From Solirubrobacter phytolaccae (GTDB lineage: Bacteria; Actinomycetota; Thermoleophilia; Solirubrobacterales; Solirubrobacteraceae), in the NCBI RefSeq assembly GCF_027587195.1, contig NZ_JAPDDP010000042.1, positions 1 to 64,000 of the forward strand: DNA of 64,000 nucleotides, read 5' to 3'. A model generated the notes under the pieces. That model ran no database searches and was not told the origin of the DNA. It saw only the letters and a list, made by a program, of their open reading frames with translations. Shown in pieces: positions 45,120 through 54,096 of the stretch. Every line of letters starts with the position of its first letter. Within the stretch, counting starts at the first letter, position 1. A program made the translations under genes and the position numbers.

Positions 45120-45523
45120 GAGCCCAGCGTCACCACCGCGGCGCCGGTCGCGACGAGCCGGTCGTCCGGCTCCGTCACGCGCACGTCGACGAACACGAGG
45201 TTGCGCCCGCGCTTGCTCACGACCCCGACGGCCGTCAGATCCTTCCCGCGGGCTGCGGCCACGTAGGACACGGTGAGGGACACCGTAGCGCCCTCCATCG
45301 ACCGCGGCTCGGCATCGTCGGCCCAGGCCGCCGACACCGCCGCCATATCGATCAGCGACGCCAGCGCGCCCCCGTGGACGACGTCGGCGATCGTCGTCAG
45401 CTCCGGCCGGAAGGGCAGACGCACCGCAGCGCGATCGACGCCCACCTCGACGAGCTCGATGCCGAGCAGCGCCACGAACGGCGAGCTCGGCAGGAACTGC
45501 GCGATCAGCTCGCGGCGCTTCAC
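45116..45523 (-). CDS. PaaI-type hot-dog thioesterase
   Basis: 135 residues from GTG 45523 (GTGA overlap with the upstream stop). The hot-dog signature is IADVVHGGALASLIDMAAVS, with LTVSYVAAARGKDLTAVGVV and LVFVDVRVTEPDDRLVATGA. The family hydrolyses acyl-CoA, often aromatic or medium-chain. An acyl-CoA dehydrogenase is encoded close by on the other strand, so fatty or aromatic acyl-CoA metabolism is plausible. Confidence 0.85.
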   Translation of the reverse strand: MKRRELIAQFLPSSPFVALLGIELVEVGVDRAAVRLPFRPELTTIADVVHGGALASLIDMAAVSAAWADDAEPRSMEGATVSLTVSYVAAARGKDLTAVGVVSKRGRNLVFVDVRVTEPDDRLVATGAAVVTLGS

Positions 45524-46557
45524 GCGAAGCTGGACTGATCCCAGATGTTGATGCCGGCGTCGACCGCGTGGCGGTCGATCTCCGCCAGCTCGTCCTCGCT
45601 GAACTCCAGGTTCTCCAACGCGGCCACGTTCGTCTCGAGCTGCTTTACCGACGACGCGCCGATCAGGGCGGACGTCACGCGCGGGTCGCGCAGCACCCAG
45701 GCGATCGCCATCTGCGCGAGCGCCTGCCCGCGCCGCGCCGCGATCTCGTTCAGCGCGCGCACGTGGCGCATGTTGTCCTCGGAGATGAAGTCCTTCTTGA
45801 GGAACCCGTCCTGCGCGGCACGTGAGTCGTCCGGGATGCCGCCGAGGTAGCGGTCGGTCAGCATGCCCTGGGCGAGCGGCGAGAAGGCGATGATGCCCAG
45901 GCCGGACGCCTCGCACGTGTCCAGCACCTCGGGCTCGATCCAGCGGTTGAGCAGCGAGTAGGACGGCTGGTGGATCAGCAGCGGCGTGCCGAGCCGGTTC
46001 GCGATCGACACGGCCGCGGCGGTGCGCTCGGCAGAGTAGGACGAGATCCCGGCGTACAGCGCGCGACCGGAGCGGACGGCGGTGTCCAGCGCGCCGATCG
46101 TCTCCTCCAGCGGCGTGTGCGGGTCGTAGCGGTGCGAGTAGAAGATGTCGACGTACTCGAGCCCCATCCGCTCCAGCGACTGGTCCAGCGACGCGAGCAG
46201 GTACTTGCGCGAGCCCCACTCGCCGTACGGGCCGGGCCACATGTCGTAGCCGGCCTTGGTGGAGATGATCAGCTCGTCGCGGTACGGGCGCAGGTCCTCG
46301 CGCAGGATCCGGCCGAAGTTGATCTCGGCGGACCCGGCCGGCGGGCCGTAGTTGTTGGCGAGGTCGATGTGCGTGATGCCGAGGTCGAACGCGCGGCGGA
46401 TGATGTCGCGCTGGTTCTGCAGCGGCGTGTCGTCGCCGAACCGGTTCCAGAGCCCGAGGCTGATCGGGGGCAGCTGGATGCCGCTGCGTCCACAGCGGCG
46501 GTAGGTCATCGAGTCGTATCGGTCTTCAGCGGGGGCGAAGGGCATGCACTGATTCAT
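45520..46557 (-). CDS. Aldo/keto reductase (YghZ / glyceraldehyde-3-phosphate reductase-like)
   Basis: 345 residues. [19 protein letters not shown] near the start and the catalytic tetrad in [14 protein letters not shown] (Asp, Tyr), [20 protein letters not shown] (Lys) and [19 protein letters not shown] (His) match the YghZ/Kv-beta-like subgroup, which reduces small aldehydes such as methylglyoxal or L-glyceraldehyde 3-phosphate with NADPH. ATG 46557 is used because GGAGGAG is correctly spaced; ATG 46545 is an alternative. It overlaps the DNA glycosylase gene by 32 bp. Confidence 0.9.
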   Translation of the reverse strand: MNQCMPFAPAEDRYDSMTYRRCGRSGIQLPPISLGLWNRFGDDTPLQNQRDIIRRAFDLGITHIDLANNYGPPAGSAEINFGRILREDLRPYRDELIISTKAGYDMWPGPYGEWGSRKYLLASLDQSLERMGLEYVDIFYSHRYDPHTPLEETIGALDTAVRSGRALYAGISSYSAERTAAAVSIANRLGTPLLIHQPSYSLLNRWIEPEVLDTCEASGLGIIAFSPLAQGMLTDRYLGGIPDDSRAAQDGFLKKDFISEDNMRHVRALNEIAARRGQALAQMAIAWVLRDPRVTSALIGASSVKQLETNVAALENLEFSEDELAEIDRHAVDAGINIWDQSSFA

Positions 46558-47344
46558 ATCGCGCGCCGCTCCTCCAACCGATCGCGATCATGTACTGCGC
46601 AGCAAGTCCTTGCCACGGCGCGTAGCGGTCCAGCGCCTCCCGGAACGCGTCCTCGCTGACGCTGCCGGTGCGCACGCCGATCATCCGCGCGTAGGCGTTG
46701 CGGATGCCGACGTCCCGCGCGAGGGCCACGTCGTAGCGCCCTTCGCCGAAGAGCTGCAGCTGCGCGAGGGTCCACTCGCCGACGCCGCTCACGGTCCCGG
46801 CGCGCTCGATCGGCACCCGCGCGACCCGCGCCAGCGTGCGGGCCTGCGTCGGCGCGAGCCCGCACGCCTCCAGCGCGGCGGCGTTCTCGAAGGCGGCGCG
46901 CGGCGGCGCCGTCCACAGCCCCGATTCGTGCTGGACCCCGTGCGCGCGCGTGAATGCCCACGCGATCTGCCCGGCGCGCTGCACGTCGATCAGCTGGAAG
47001 ATCACGCCCCAGGCCAGCGCCTCGAACGGGTCCGGGACGCGCAGGACCCGCAGCTTCGGCAGCCCGCGCATGACCCGGCCGAGCAGCGGATCGCTCCGAA
47101 ACGCGCGGTGGAACGGCGCGAGGTCGTCGTCGAGCGCGAGCATGAACCGCAGCCGCTCGACCGCGCGCTCGTGGGAGCCGCGCAGGTGGACGCGGTCCCC
47201 CTGCCAGGCCGCCTCGGCCAGGTGGGGCTCGCCGTCGATCACCATCGCCCGCCGCGCGATCCCGCGCTCCACCCGCAGCAGGCTTCCGTAGCCGACGCCA
47301 CGTGGTGGTTCGCTGGGCCACAACGGCTTGACCACGACTTCCAT
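46526..47344 (-). CDS. AlkA-type DNA-3-methyladenine glycosylase
   Basis: 272 residues. The C-terminal HhH-GPD domain shows [20 protein letters not shown], then the hairpin [20 protein letters not shown], followed by [20 protein letters not shown] carrying the catalytic Asp. The N-terminal ~90 residues are the AlkA-like beta domain. It removes alkylated purines from DNA in base-excision repair. ATG 47344 faces the acyl-CoA dehydrogenase start 12 bp away, so the divergent promoters must overlap. Confidence 0.85.
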   Translation of the reverse strand: MEVVVKPLWPSEPPRGVGYGSLLRVERGIARRAMVIDGEPHLAEAAWQGDRVHLRGSHERAVERLRFMLALDDDLAPFHRAFRSDPLLGRVMRGLPKLRVLRVPDPFEALAWGVIFQLIDVQRAGQIAWAFTRAHGVQHESGLWTAPPRAAFENAAALEACGLAPTQARTLARVARVPIERAGTVSGVGEWTLAQLQLFGEGRYDVALARDVGIRNAYARMIGVRTGSVSEDAFREALDRYAPWQGLAAQYMIAIGWRSGARYESVHALRPR

Positions 47345-47356
47345 AGGCTCCGCAGC

Positions 47357-48598
47357 ATGGAAGCAGTCACGGAGACGCTCAACCAGGGCGCGTTCTCGCT
47401 CGAGCTCAGCGAAGACCAGCGCGACGTACGCGACTGGGTGCACGGGTTCGCGGAGAACGTCGTCCGGCCCGCGGCGGCCGAGTGGGACGAGCGCGAGGAG
47501 ACGCCGTGGCCGCTGATCCAGGAGGCGGCGAAGATCGGGCTCTACTCGTTCGAGGCGCTCGCGCAGTTCTACGCCGACGAGACCGGGCTGCTGCTCCCGA
47601 TCGTCAACGAGGAGCTGTTCTGGGGCGACGCGGGGATCGGCATGTCGATCATGGGCACGACGCTCGCGGTCGCCGGCATCTTCTCGTCGGGCACGGGTGA
47701 GCAGCTGGGGGAGTGGGTGCCGCAGTGCTACGGGACGCCGGACGACCCGAAGGTCGGCGCGTTCTGCGTCTCAGAACCGGACGCGGGCTCGGACGTCTCT
47801 TCGCTGCGCACCCGCGCCAAGTACGACGAGGCGAAGGACGAGTGGGTGCTCAACGGCCAGAAGGCGTGGGTGACCAACGGCGGCATCGCCAACGTCCACG
47901 TCGTGATCGCGTCCGTCGAGCCCGAGCTGAAGGCGCGCGGCCAGGCCGGCTTCATCATCCCGCCCGACACGCCCGGCCTGAGCATGGGCACCAAGGTCAA
48001 GAAGCACGGCCTGCGCGCCTCGCACACGGCCGACGTCTTCCTCGACGACGTCCGCATTCCCGGCCGCAACGTGCTGGGCGGCAAGGAGAAGCTCGACGAA
48101 CGTCTCGCCCGCGCGCGCGAGGGCACGCGCTCCAAGCGCCAGGCCGCGATGCAGACGTTCGAGAACACCCGTCCCGCGGTCGGCGCGCAGGCCATCGGGA
48201 TCGCCCGCGCCGCCTACGAGTACGCGCTCGGCTACGCCAAGGAGCGCCAGCAGTTCGGCCGGCCGATCATCGAGAACCAGGCGATCGCCTTCGCGCTCGC
48301 GGACATGGCGATGGAGATCGACGCCGCGCGCCTGCTCGTCTGGCGCGCCTCCTGGATGGGCCGCACGGGCCGCAAGTTCGAGCACGCCGAGGGCTCGATG
48401 AGCAAGCTCAAGGCAGGCGAGGTGGCGGTCTGGGCGACCGAGCGCGCGATCCAGATCCTCGGCGGCAACGGCTACACGCGGGAGTTCCCGGTGGAGCGCA
48501 TGCACCGCGACGCGAAGATCTACACGATCTTCGAGGGCACGAGCGAGATCCAGCGACTCGTCATCAGCCGCGCGATCTCGGGCATGATGATCCGCTAG
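47357..48598 (+). CDS. Acyl-CoA dehydrogenase
   Basis: 413 residues, normal length. FAD/substrate motifs [98 protein letters not shown] and [15 protein letters not shown], with the catalytic Glu in FEGTSEIQR. It oxidises acyl-CoA to enoyl-CoA, passing electrons to ETF. The YceH gene begins at the base after its stop, so the two are co-transcribed. Confidence 0.92.
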   Translation: MEAVTETLNQGAFSLELSEDQRDVRDWVHGFAENVVRPAAAEWDEREETPWPLIQEAAKIGLYSFEALAQFYADETGLLLPIVNEELFWGDAGIGMSIMGTTLAVAGIFSSGTGEQLGEWVPQCYGTPDDPKVGAFCVSEPDAGSDVSSLRTRAKYDEAKDEWVLNGQKAWVTNGGIANVHVVIASVEPELKARGQAGFIIPPDTPGLSMGTKVKKHGLRASHTADVFLDDVRIPGRNVLGGKEKLDERLARAREGTRSKRQAAMQTFENTRPAVGAQAIGIARAAYEYALGYAKERQQFGRPIIENQAIAFALADMAMEIDAARLLVWRASWMGRTGRKFEHAEGSMSKLKAGEVAVWATERAIQILGGNGYTREFPVERMHRDAKIYTIFEGTSEIQRLVISRAISGMMIR

Positions 48599-49270
48599 AT
48601 GGATCGCGATCTCGACCCTGTGGAGGTCCGCGTCCTCGGCTGCCTGATCGAGAAGCAGCGGACGACGCCGGACCAGTACCCGCTCAGCCTGAACGCGCTG
48701 CGCAGCGCGTGCAACCAGACGACGAACCGCAACCCGATCGTCTCCTACGACGAGGAGATGCTGCGCCACGCGCTGCAGAAGCTCGGTCGTCGCCGCTACT
48801 CCCGGCTCACCACCGGCCACACGAGCCGCGCTGCCAAGTACCGCCACCTGCTCGACGAGGCGCTCCCGCTGGACGCCGCGGAGCAGGCGGTGCTCGCGGT
48901 GCTCTTCCTCCGTGGCGAGCAGACCCCCGGCGAGCTCAAGCAGCGCACGGAGCGCATGCAGGCGTTCGACGGCGTGGCCGGGCTGCAGGACTGCCTGACC
49001 GGCCTGATCGACAAGGGCTTCGTGTCCGAGCTGGCGCGCCGGCCGGGGCAGAAGGAAGAGCGCTTCCGTCACAACCTGTCCGAGGACCTGGACCCCGCCG
49101 ACGTGCCCGAGGGCGCGGACCTGCCGGCCCAGTCGGCGACGGTCGTGCCGCCGCCGCCCCGGCGCGACGAGCGGATGGACAAGCTCGAGGCCGAGGTGCT
49201 CGCGCTGCGGACGGAGTTGTCCGCGCTGCGCGAGGAGCTCACCACCCTTCGGGCCGAACTTGGGGCCTAA
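48599..49270 (+). CDS. YceH-family (DUF480) protein
   Basis: 223 residues. The start is the family hallmark: LDPVEVRVLGCLIEKQRTTP, DQYPLSLNALRSACNQTTNR, NPIVSYDEEMLRHALQKLGR; a second winged-helix-like unit follows (EQAVLAVLFLRGEQTPGELK; GLQDCLTGLIDKGFVSELAR). The C-terminus is a coiled coil (~190-220; MDKLEAEVLALRTELSALRE). The function is unknown; the two winged helices suggest nucleic-acid binding. The ATG immediately abuts the upstream stop. Confidence 0.88.
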   Translation: MDRDLDPVEVRVLGCLIEKQRTTPDQYPLSLNALRSACNQTTNRNPIVSYDEEMLRHALQKLGRRRYSRLTTGHTSRAAKYRHLLDEALPLDAAEQAVLAVLFLRGEQTPGELKQRTERMQAFDGVAGLQDCLTGLIDKGFVSELARRPGQKEERFRHNLSEDLDPADVPEGADLPAQSATVVPPPPRRDERMDKLEAEVLALRTELSALREELTTLRAELGA

Positions 49271-49309
49271 CTAGACGCACGTTCAGCTCACCGGGGCGCT
49301 ACGGGCGCG

Positions 49310-49315
49310 TAGGCT
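49310..49315 (+). promoter_or_regulatory. -10 box of a leaderless promoter
   Basis: TAGGCT lies 9 bp before the ATG at 49325, with no ribosome-binding site between. No clear -35. Confidence 0.35.
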
Positions 49316-49324
49316 GCCCGCTTT

Positions 49325-49402
49325 ATGGCGCAGTGGATTCCGATCGCGGTGATCACCCTGCTGGTGCTCGCGCTGGTCGTCGCGCTCGCGCGCCGCGCGT
49401 AG
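49325..49402 (+). CDS. 25-residue single-pass membrane peptide
   Basis: An ATG frame encodes MAQWIPIAVITLLVL followed by five more hydrophobic residues and ends ARRA. It is one transmembrane helix with a short basic cytoplasmic end (N-out/C-in by the positive-inside rule). It sits in the gap between YceH and a convergent hypothetical gene, 6 bp from the latter's stop, with a -10-like TAGGCT directly upstream. Similar tiny membrane proteins are widespread and often missed; a second one lies at 58464. Function unknown. Confidence 0.5.
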   Translation: MAQWIPIAVITLLVLALVVALARRA

Positions 49403-49408
49403 GGTGTC

Positions 49409-50140
49409 CTAGGGGGCGATCCCGATCACCAGCGCGAGCAGCTGATCGCTCGCGGACCGGACGGCCCGGACCGGGAACCCGGCGGCGCCGGCGAGGACGC
49501 GGCAGCCCAGCGCCCGCGTGCCGGCCAGCTCGAACGCCGCGAAGCCGTGCTCGCGCACCCCGCCGCCGTCGCGCTTCCACAGGGCCTCGTGGTCCCAGGA
49601 CCGGAGCGCCTCGGCGTCGGCGAACAGGAAGAAGCGGCTGGCGAGGCTGATCATGCCGAACTCCGTCTCGCCCTCCGGCTCTTCCTCGGTGAGGTAGATC
49701 AGCACGTGGGTCCAGCGACGGTCGTCGTGCTCGTCGGGCATGGCCAGGACCCGCAGCTCGCGGTCGGCCGGGACCCGCGCGACGACCGACTCGGCGCCCT
49801 TGACGTCGAACACGCCGACGTCGTTGCGCGCCGCGAACGCGGGCCGCTCGATCGCGGGGACGCGCTCTTCGAGCTCCCGGATCGTCACGTCGAAGTCCGT
49901 GGTGAGCTCCTCGGCGCGCCCGCGCACCGTGTCCACGAGGCGGCGTGGGAGGTCGTGGTTGCGCCCGTCGTTCCAGCCCCACTGCTCGACGTGCAGGTGC
50001 GCCGCCGCGCGCTCGGCGTCGGGCCCTTCGAGCTCCAGGTCGACGTGGTCGTCCTCCGGCTCGTCCCAGGTCTTCACCAACGTCATGTCGGTGAGCACGA
50101 GCAGGCCCGACGGCGCGGTCACGGTGCCGAGCTCGATCAC
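49409..50140 (-). CDS. Hypothetical protein, last gene of the UGPase operon
   Basis: 243 residues from GTG 50140. It is soluble and acidic, with no signal or membrane helix. Visible segments: MIELGTVTAPSGLLVLTDMT, HLHVEQWGWNDGRNHD, ARVPADRELRVLAMPDEHDD, THVLIYLTEEEPEGETEFGM and FFLFADAEALRSWDHEALWK. I recognise no family. It starts 3 bp after the UDP-glucose pyrophosphorylase stop, so the two are co-translated and it may act in the same sugar-nucleotide context. Confidence 0.6.
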   Translation of the reverse strand: MIELGTVTAPSGLLVLTDMTLVKTWDEPEDDHVDLELEGPDAERAAAHLHVEQWGWNDGRNHDLPRRLVDTVRGRAEELTTDFDVTIRELEERVPAIERPAFAARNDVGVFDVKGAESVVARVPADRELRVLAMPDEHDDRRWTHVLIYLTEEEPEGETEFGMISLASRFFLFADAEALRSWDHEALWKRDGGGVREHGFAAFELAGTRALGCRVLAGAAGFPVRAVRSASDQLLALVIGIAP

Positions 50141-50143
50141 GCG

Positions 50144-51514
50144 CTAGCCCTCGAGCACGGTGCCGTCGTCGACCGTGGCCGGCCCCTCGACCTTCACGGA
50201 GCCGCGCGCGACGACGTTCGCGCCGAACGTCACGTCGCCCTCGACCTCGAAGCGGTCGGCCTCGGCGAGTGAGACGGGGCCTTCCGGGAAGCGCGCGTCG
50301 AAGTCGCGCATGAGCTTGTAGTAGTCGGGGTCGAGCGTGACGATCGGGACGTTCTCGCGCACGAGCTCCACGCGTGAGTCGTCCGTCAGGCGGTAGGCGT
50401 CCGAGCGCAGCGCGAGCAGGTCGTCGGTGGTCTTGACGGGCGCGAACCGCGTGCGCGGGACGACCAGCGCGCGGGCGCCCTCGAAGACCTCGATCGCCGC
50501 GCCCATCGCGGTCTCGATCTGGAACACCTCGGGCGAGGCCTTGTCGCCCGGGTCGACGGTCTTCTGGTTGCGGATCATCGGCAGGCCGAGCACGCCTTCG
50601 CGCTCGCGCATCGCCGCGTCCAGCGCGCGCAGGCTCACCCACAGGTTGTTGGTGTTGGCGTAGCGGTGCTTGCCGAGGTCCTGCAGCGCTTCCTTGTCCT
50701 CGTCGGGCGTCTGGGCGGTCTCGCGCAGCACGAGCCGGCCGTCCTCGATGCGCCTGGCGAGGTGGCCGCCCTTGCGGTCGGCCTCCGTGCGCTCGGTGAC
50801 CTCCATGGCGAACGGGATGTCGTTGGCGCGCAGCCAGGTGAGGATGCGCGGCTCGAGCACCGCGCCGAGGTTGTCCGAGTTGGCGACGAACGCGTACTCG
50901 AAGCCCCGCTCGAGCAGGTCGGCGAGCATGCCCGAGGTCACGAGCGCCGTGTACAGGTCGCCGTGACCGGGCGGGCACCACTCGAGCGCCGGGTTGTCCG
51001 GCCACTCGACCGGCGTCAGGTCCTCGACGAGGAGCTTGGGCTCCTTGTTCTGGAGGAAGTCGAGCGGGAGCCCGATGTCGAGGTCGGCGTAGTCGCGTAG
51101 GGCGGCGACCGAGTCGTCGCGCGTCGAGAACGAGTCCATCAGCACAAGCGGCAGCTCGCAGTCGTGCCGGGCGCGCAGCGCGAGCACCTGGCGGGCGATG
51201 ATGTCGAGGAAGCTGAGCCCGTCCTTGGCCTCCAGCAGCGACTTCGCGCCGGTCAGGCCCATGCTCGTGCCGAGCCCGCCGTTGAGGCGCAGGACGATCG
51301 CCTTCCCGAGCGCCTCGTGCTCGGCATCGGCGTCGGCGGGGAGGTCGTCGAGGTGCGGCAGGTCGCTCACCGGCTCGATCGAGCCCTCGGGCAGCAGGCC
51401 CGTCTCGCCCGCCTCCAGTTGGCGGTAGTAGTGCTCGAAGGCGTTGATGGCGGCGTCCGCCACGCCCTCCTCGCGCATCTTCTGGACAGCGGCGCGCAGG
51501 CCTTCTTCGCTCAC
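50144..51514 (-). CDS. UTP-glucose-1-phosphate uridylyltransferase, eukaryotic (UDPGP) type
   Basis: 456 residues. The nucleotide-binding loop is KAIVLRLNGGLGTSMGLTGA, followed by KSLLEAKDGLSFLDII; then FVANSDNLGAVLEPRILTWL, FAMEVTERTEADRKGGHLAR and LGKHRYANTNNLWVSLRALD; it ends in a left-handed beta-helix-like stretch (VEGDVTFGANVVARGSVKVE). This matches the eukaryote-like UDPGP family rather than bacterial GalU. It makes UDP-glucose for glycans and glycolipids. GTG 51514 overlaps the stop of the short PIN-like gene. Confidence 0.88.
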   Translation of the reverse strand: MSEEGLRAAVQKMREEGVADAAINAFEHYYRQLEAGETGLLPEGSIEPVSDLPHLDDLPADADAEHEALGKAIVLRLNGGLGTSMGLTGAKSLLEAKDGLSFLDIIARQVLALRARHDCELPLVLMDSFSTRDDSVAALRDYADLDIGLPLDFLQNKEPKLLVEDLTPVEWPDNPALEWCPPGHGDLYTALVTSGMLADLLERGFEYAFVANSDNLGAVLEPRILTWLRANDIPFAMEVTERTEADRKGGHLARRIEDGRLVLRETAQTPDEDKEALQDLGKHRYANTNNLWVSLRALDAAMREREGVLGLPMIRNQKTVDPGDKASPEVFQIETAMGAAIEVFEGARALVVPRTRFAPVKTTDDLLALRSDAYRLTDDSRVELVRENVPIVTLDPDYYKLMRDFDARFPEGPVSLAEADRFEVEGDVTFGANVVARGSVKVEGPATVDDGTVLEG

Positions 51515-51756
51515 TGGGCTGAATCTAGCCGACGCCTGAACGTCCCTGCGCCCTCAACGTCAGCGCCCTGCTCGCGAACCCGGGCGGCGAGGGTGGCGTC
51601 GCTCGTGATGACGCGGTCGCCGGGCGCGACGCGGCGCACGATCTCGTCGTCGGCGGCGTCGCGGCCCCGCCGCGGCGCGCGCACGACCGTCACGCTGCCG
51701 GCGGTCCCGATCAAGTCCTCGGGCCCCGAGTCGAGTACCACGGTGACGTTACGCAC
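51511..51756 (-). CDS. Short YacP/NYN (PIN-like) nuclease-fold fragment
   Basis: 81 residues from GTG 51756. VTVVLDSGPEDL, APRRGRDAADDEIVRRVAPG, DRVITSDATLAARVREQGAD and a final FRRRL match the C-terminal half of YacP-like NYN domains. The usual N-terminal strand with the first catalytic Asp (LLVDGYNV-type) is missing, and no in-frame upstream extension supplies it. It may be a truncated gene or a minimal variant. The 4-bp overlap with the UGPase gene shows it is still translated in an operon. Confidence 0.55.
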   Translation of the reverse strand: MRNVTVVLDSGPEDLIGTAGSVTVVRAPRRGRDAADDEIVRRVAPGDRVITSDATLAARVREQGADVEGAGTFRRRLDSAQ

Positions 51757-51776
51757 CGTCCTATTCCTTACCCGGC

Positions 51777-51804
51777 TAAAGGGTGATCGACAAACGGCCG
51801 ATGC
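51777..51804 (+). promoter_or_regulatory. Sigma-28 (FliA/SigD)-type promoter
   Basis: TAAAGGGT (51777-51784) and GCCGATGC (51797-51804) match the flagellar sigma-28 elements TAAA and GCCGATAA, with 16 bp between TAAA and GCCGAT (usual 14-16). The ATG at 51818 follows 13 bp after, preceded by a GGAGAG ribosome-binding site. Confidence 0.6.
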
Positions 51805-51817
51805 GGAGAGCAACCCA

Positions 51818-52528
51818 ATGCGCGTCGATACCTCCCTCCTCCAAGGCATCACGGCTGCGAACCACGCGGCGGTCAAGGCCAAGTCCTCCTCGCTGACGTC
51901 GACGGGGACCACCACTTCTTTCTCGAGCGCCCTCAAGTCGGCGTCCACCGAGAAGGAGACCACCAAGCCCGTCGAGGGCCAGAACTACGCCGAGATCCTC
52001 ACGGGTCCGCGTGCCGGCATGTACGTCAACACGTCGGAGAACGCCCGCAAGGGCGAAGCGTTCATCCTCGTCAAGGGCAAGGACGGCTCCGAGCAGCACA
52101 TCTACGGCACCGGCAAGGACCGCAAGGTCGTCTCCAGCGGCAGCGATTCGTCTTCGTCGTCGTCCACGGACAAGACGGTGTCCGACAAGTCCGGCTCGAC
52201 CAGCAAGGCGCCCGCGAACGAGACTTCCAAGCCGGTCGAGGGTCGTGGCTACGCCGACATCCTCACGGGCACGCGCAACGGCCTGTACCTGAACACGAGC
52301 GGCAACGCGCGTGACGGCCAGGTCTTCTCGCTCGTCAAGCGTGAAGGCCGCGAGTACCACATCTACGGCACCGGCAAGGACCGCCTGGTCGTCGGCCTGC
52401 GTCCGAAGCCGGAGACGACGACGGAAGAGACGCCGTCGACGACCGACAAGGCGCCGACCACCGACACGACGAAGACCACCGGGACCGGGACGACCGGATC
52501 CGGCATCACCGACGCGGCGACGACGTAA
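51818..52528 (+). CDS. Tandem-repeat protein of unknown function, probable sigma-28 regulon member
   Basis: 236 residues. Two copies of a ~57-residue unit: ~48-105 (KPVEGQNYAEILTGPRAGMY, VNTSENARKGEAF, HIYGTGKDRKVV) and ~136-191 (KPVEGRGYADILTGTRNGLY, LNTSGNARDGQVF, HIYGTGKDRLVV). They are separated and followed by Ser/Thr-rich linkers, with a Thr-rich C-terminus. The first ~45 residues (MRVDTSLLQGITAANHAAVK, then Ser/Thr-rich) lack a Sec signal but resemble the disordered N-termini of flagellar export substrates. With the sigma-28-type promoter this suggests a flagellar or motility role; inference. Its 3' end overlaps the convergent oxidoreductase by 23 bp. Confidence 0.65.
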   Translation: MRVDTSLLQGITAANHAAVKAKSSSLTSTGTTTSFSSALKSASTEKETTKPVEGQNYAEILTGPRAGMYVNTSENARKGEAFILVKGKDGSEQHIYGTGKDRKVVSSGSDSSSSSSTDKTVSDKSGSTSKAPANETSKPVEGRGYADILTGTRNGLYLNTSGNARDGQVFSLVKREGREYHIYGTGKDRLVVGLRPKPETTTEETPSTTDKAPTTDTTKTTGTGTTGSGITDAATT

Positions 52529-53486
52529 AGCGCGTCACGTCGAGGGCCGGCGGGATCTCCGCCGGCCTCCCGAGCATGAGATCCGCGACGAGCCGTGCCG
52601 ACGCCGGCCCGAGCGTGATCCCCCATGCCCCGTGGCCGCTCGCCACGTAGACCTCCTCGCCGATGCGTCCCAGCATCGGCCGTCCGTCGGCCGAGCCCGG
52701 CCGCGCGCACGCCCGCAGACCGCGCATTGGGTGCCGGTCCAGGCCGGGCAGGAAGCGCGTGGCGTGGGCGACGATGCTCGGCGCCTTGGCCTCCGGGGCG
52801 GGCCTCTCCGGCTCGAACGTGGACCCGATCGCGCTGATCCCGCGCGCGGTCACGGCGCTGAACAGCGTCTCCGGCACGGCGTCTGACGTCAGCGCGTCGA
52901 TGCCCGCCTCCTCCAGGACATGCGTGGGCGCGTCCGGCAGCTCGAACTCCACCACCACGCCCCAGACCGGCGTGATCGGGAGCGGGAGCAGCTCGCCCGT
53001 CCACGGGCCGGCGGCGATCACGCGCGGGCCGTCGGTCGGACCCGGCTCGCCGATCACGAAGCGTGCGCCGGCCGCTTTCGCGCGGTCCGCCCATGCGTGC
53101 GCCGCGGCGGCGGGCGGGACCGGGCGGCCGGTGTCGATGCGCCGCGCGAACAGGCCGTGGGCGAGCGCGGGCTCGAGCCGGTGCGGGTCCTCGATCAGCT
53201 CCGCGCCCGGATGCTCGAACGGCTGCTCGCTGACCAGCAGCAGCCCGACGGGGTCGGCGGGGAAGGTGAAGCCCTCGAGCGCGCGGTAGTGCGCGAGCGA
53301 CTCCTCATAGAGGCCGGTGAGCGCCGGGTCGAGCGGGTCCTGCACGACGCCCGAGTTGCGCCCGGACGCGCCGGCGGCGATCGCCTCGCGCTCGTGGACG
53401 ACGACGCGTGCGCCGCCCTCGGCAAGGAACGCGGCGAGCGCGCAGCCGACGATCCCGCCGCCGACGACCGCGAAGTCCGCGCTCAT
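52506..53486 (-). CDS. FAD-dependent amine/amino-acid oxidoreductase (DAO family)
   Basis: 326 residues. FAD-binding Rossmann motif FAVVGGGIVGCALAAFLAEG with the acidic VVVHER, then GASGRNSGVVQDPLDPALTG typical of DAO/GlpD/ThiO proteins, PRVIAAGPWTGELLPLPITP, and the C-terminal FAD contact GRIGEEVYVASGHGAWGITL. It probably oxidises an amine or glycine-like substrate. It is co-transcribed with, and overlaps by 4 bp, the MobA-like gene upstream. Confidence 0.85.
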   Translation of the reverse strand: MSADFAVVGGGIVGCALAAFLAEGGARVVVHEREAIAAGASGRNSGVVQDPLDPALTGLYEESLAHYRALEGFTFPADPVGLLLVSEQPFEHPGAELIEDPHRLEPALAHGLFARRIDTGRPVPPAAAAHAWADRAKAAGARFVIGEPGPTDGPRVIAAGPWTGELLPLPITPVWGVVVEFELPDAPTHVLEEAGIDALTSDAVPETLFSAVTARGISAIGSTFEPERPAPEAKAPSIVAHATRFLPGLDRHPMRGLRACARPGSADGRPMLGRIGEEVYVASGHGAWGITLGPASARLVADLMLGRPAEIPPALDVTRFTSSPRR

Positions 53487-54019
53487 GGGCGCGCCGCCTC
53501 GTCGAGCGCGCGCTCGGCCGCGGCGAGCTCCTCGGGCGTGTTCAGGCTCCGCACGAGCGCGGCGGGCGCGCCCAGCACGGCGGGGGCGAGCTGCGCCAGC
53601 GTCCGGCGCAGGGAAGCCTCCTCGGCCAGCGCGGCGCGCAGGACCGGCAGCTGCGACGGCTCGTAGCGGCCGGGGAAGGGCTCGTCGGCCACGGCGATCG
53701 CCGGGCCGTCGTGCTCGGCCAGCGCGCGCAGCAGCTCGGGCGTGACCCACGGCTGGTCGCAGGCGACGGCGACGAGCGCGCCGTGGTGCTCGAGCGCGGC
53801 CACGACTCCTACCAACGGGTGCGTGGGCTCCGCGGGCTCCACCAGAACGGGGAGGTCGGGCAGCGCCGTGTCGGGTTTCGCGACGACTACCGCGTCGAGG
53901 CCGGCGGCGCGCGCGGCCGCCAACGGGCGCTTGATCAACGGCTCGCCAGAGAACGTTGCCAGCGCTTTCGCACCCCCGAGCCGGCGTCCCCGGCCCCCCG
54001 CCAACACGGCCACGATCAC
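53483..54019 (-). CDS. MobA-like nucleotidyltransferase (molybdopterin guanylyltransferase family)
   Basis: 178 residues from GTG 54019. The NTP loop is VAVLAGGRGRRLGGAKALAT, followed by LIKRPLAAARAAG; VAVACDQPWVTPELLRALAE holds the metal-binding Asp; RYEPSQLPVLRAAL and RSLNTPEELAAAERAL follow. MobA attaches GMP to molybdopterin to make the cofactor of many molybdoenzymes. No molybdoenzyme gene lies in this window, so the assignment is by family only. Confidence 0.8.
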   Translation of the reverse strand: MIVAVLAGGRGRRLGGAKALATFSGEPLIKRPLAAARAAGLDAVVVAKPDTALPDLPVLVEPAEPTHPLVGVVAALEHHGALVAVACDQPWVTPELLRALAEHDGPAIAVADEPFPGRYEPSQLPVLRAALAEEASLRRTLAQLAPAVLGAPAALVRSLNTPEELAAAERALDEAARP

Positions 54020-54096
54020 GCGCCAAGTATGGCTCTGGTCCGAAAAGTGTCCAGCTCCGGCTCCAGATCCTCACTGCTCTGCCGATCAACGGGAAC

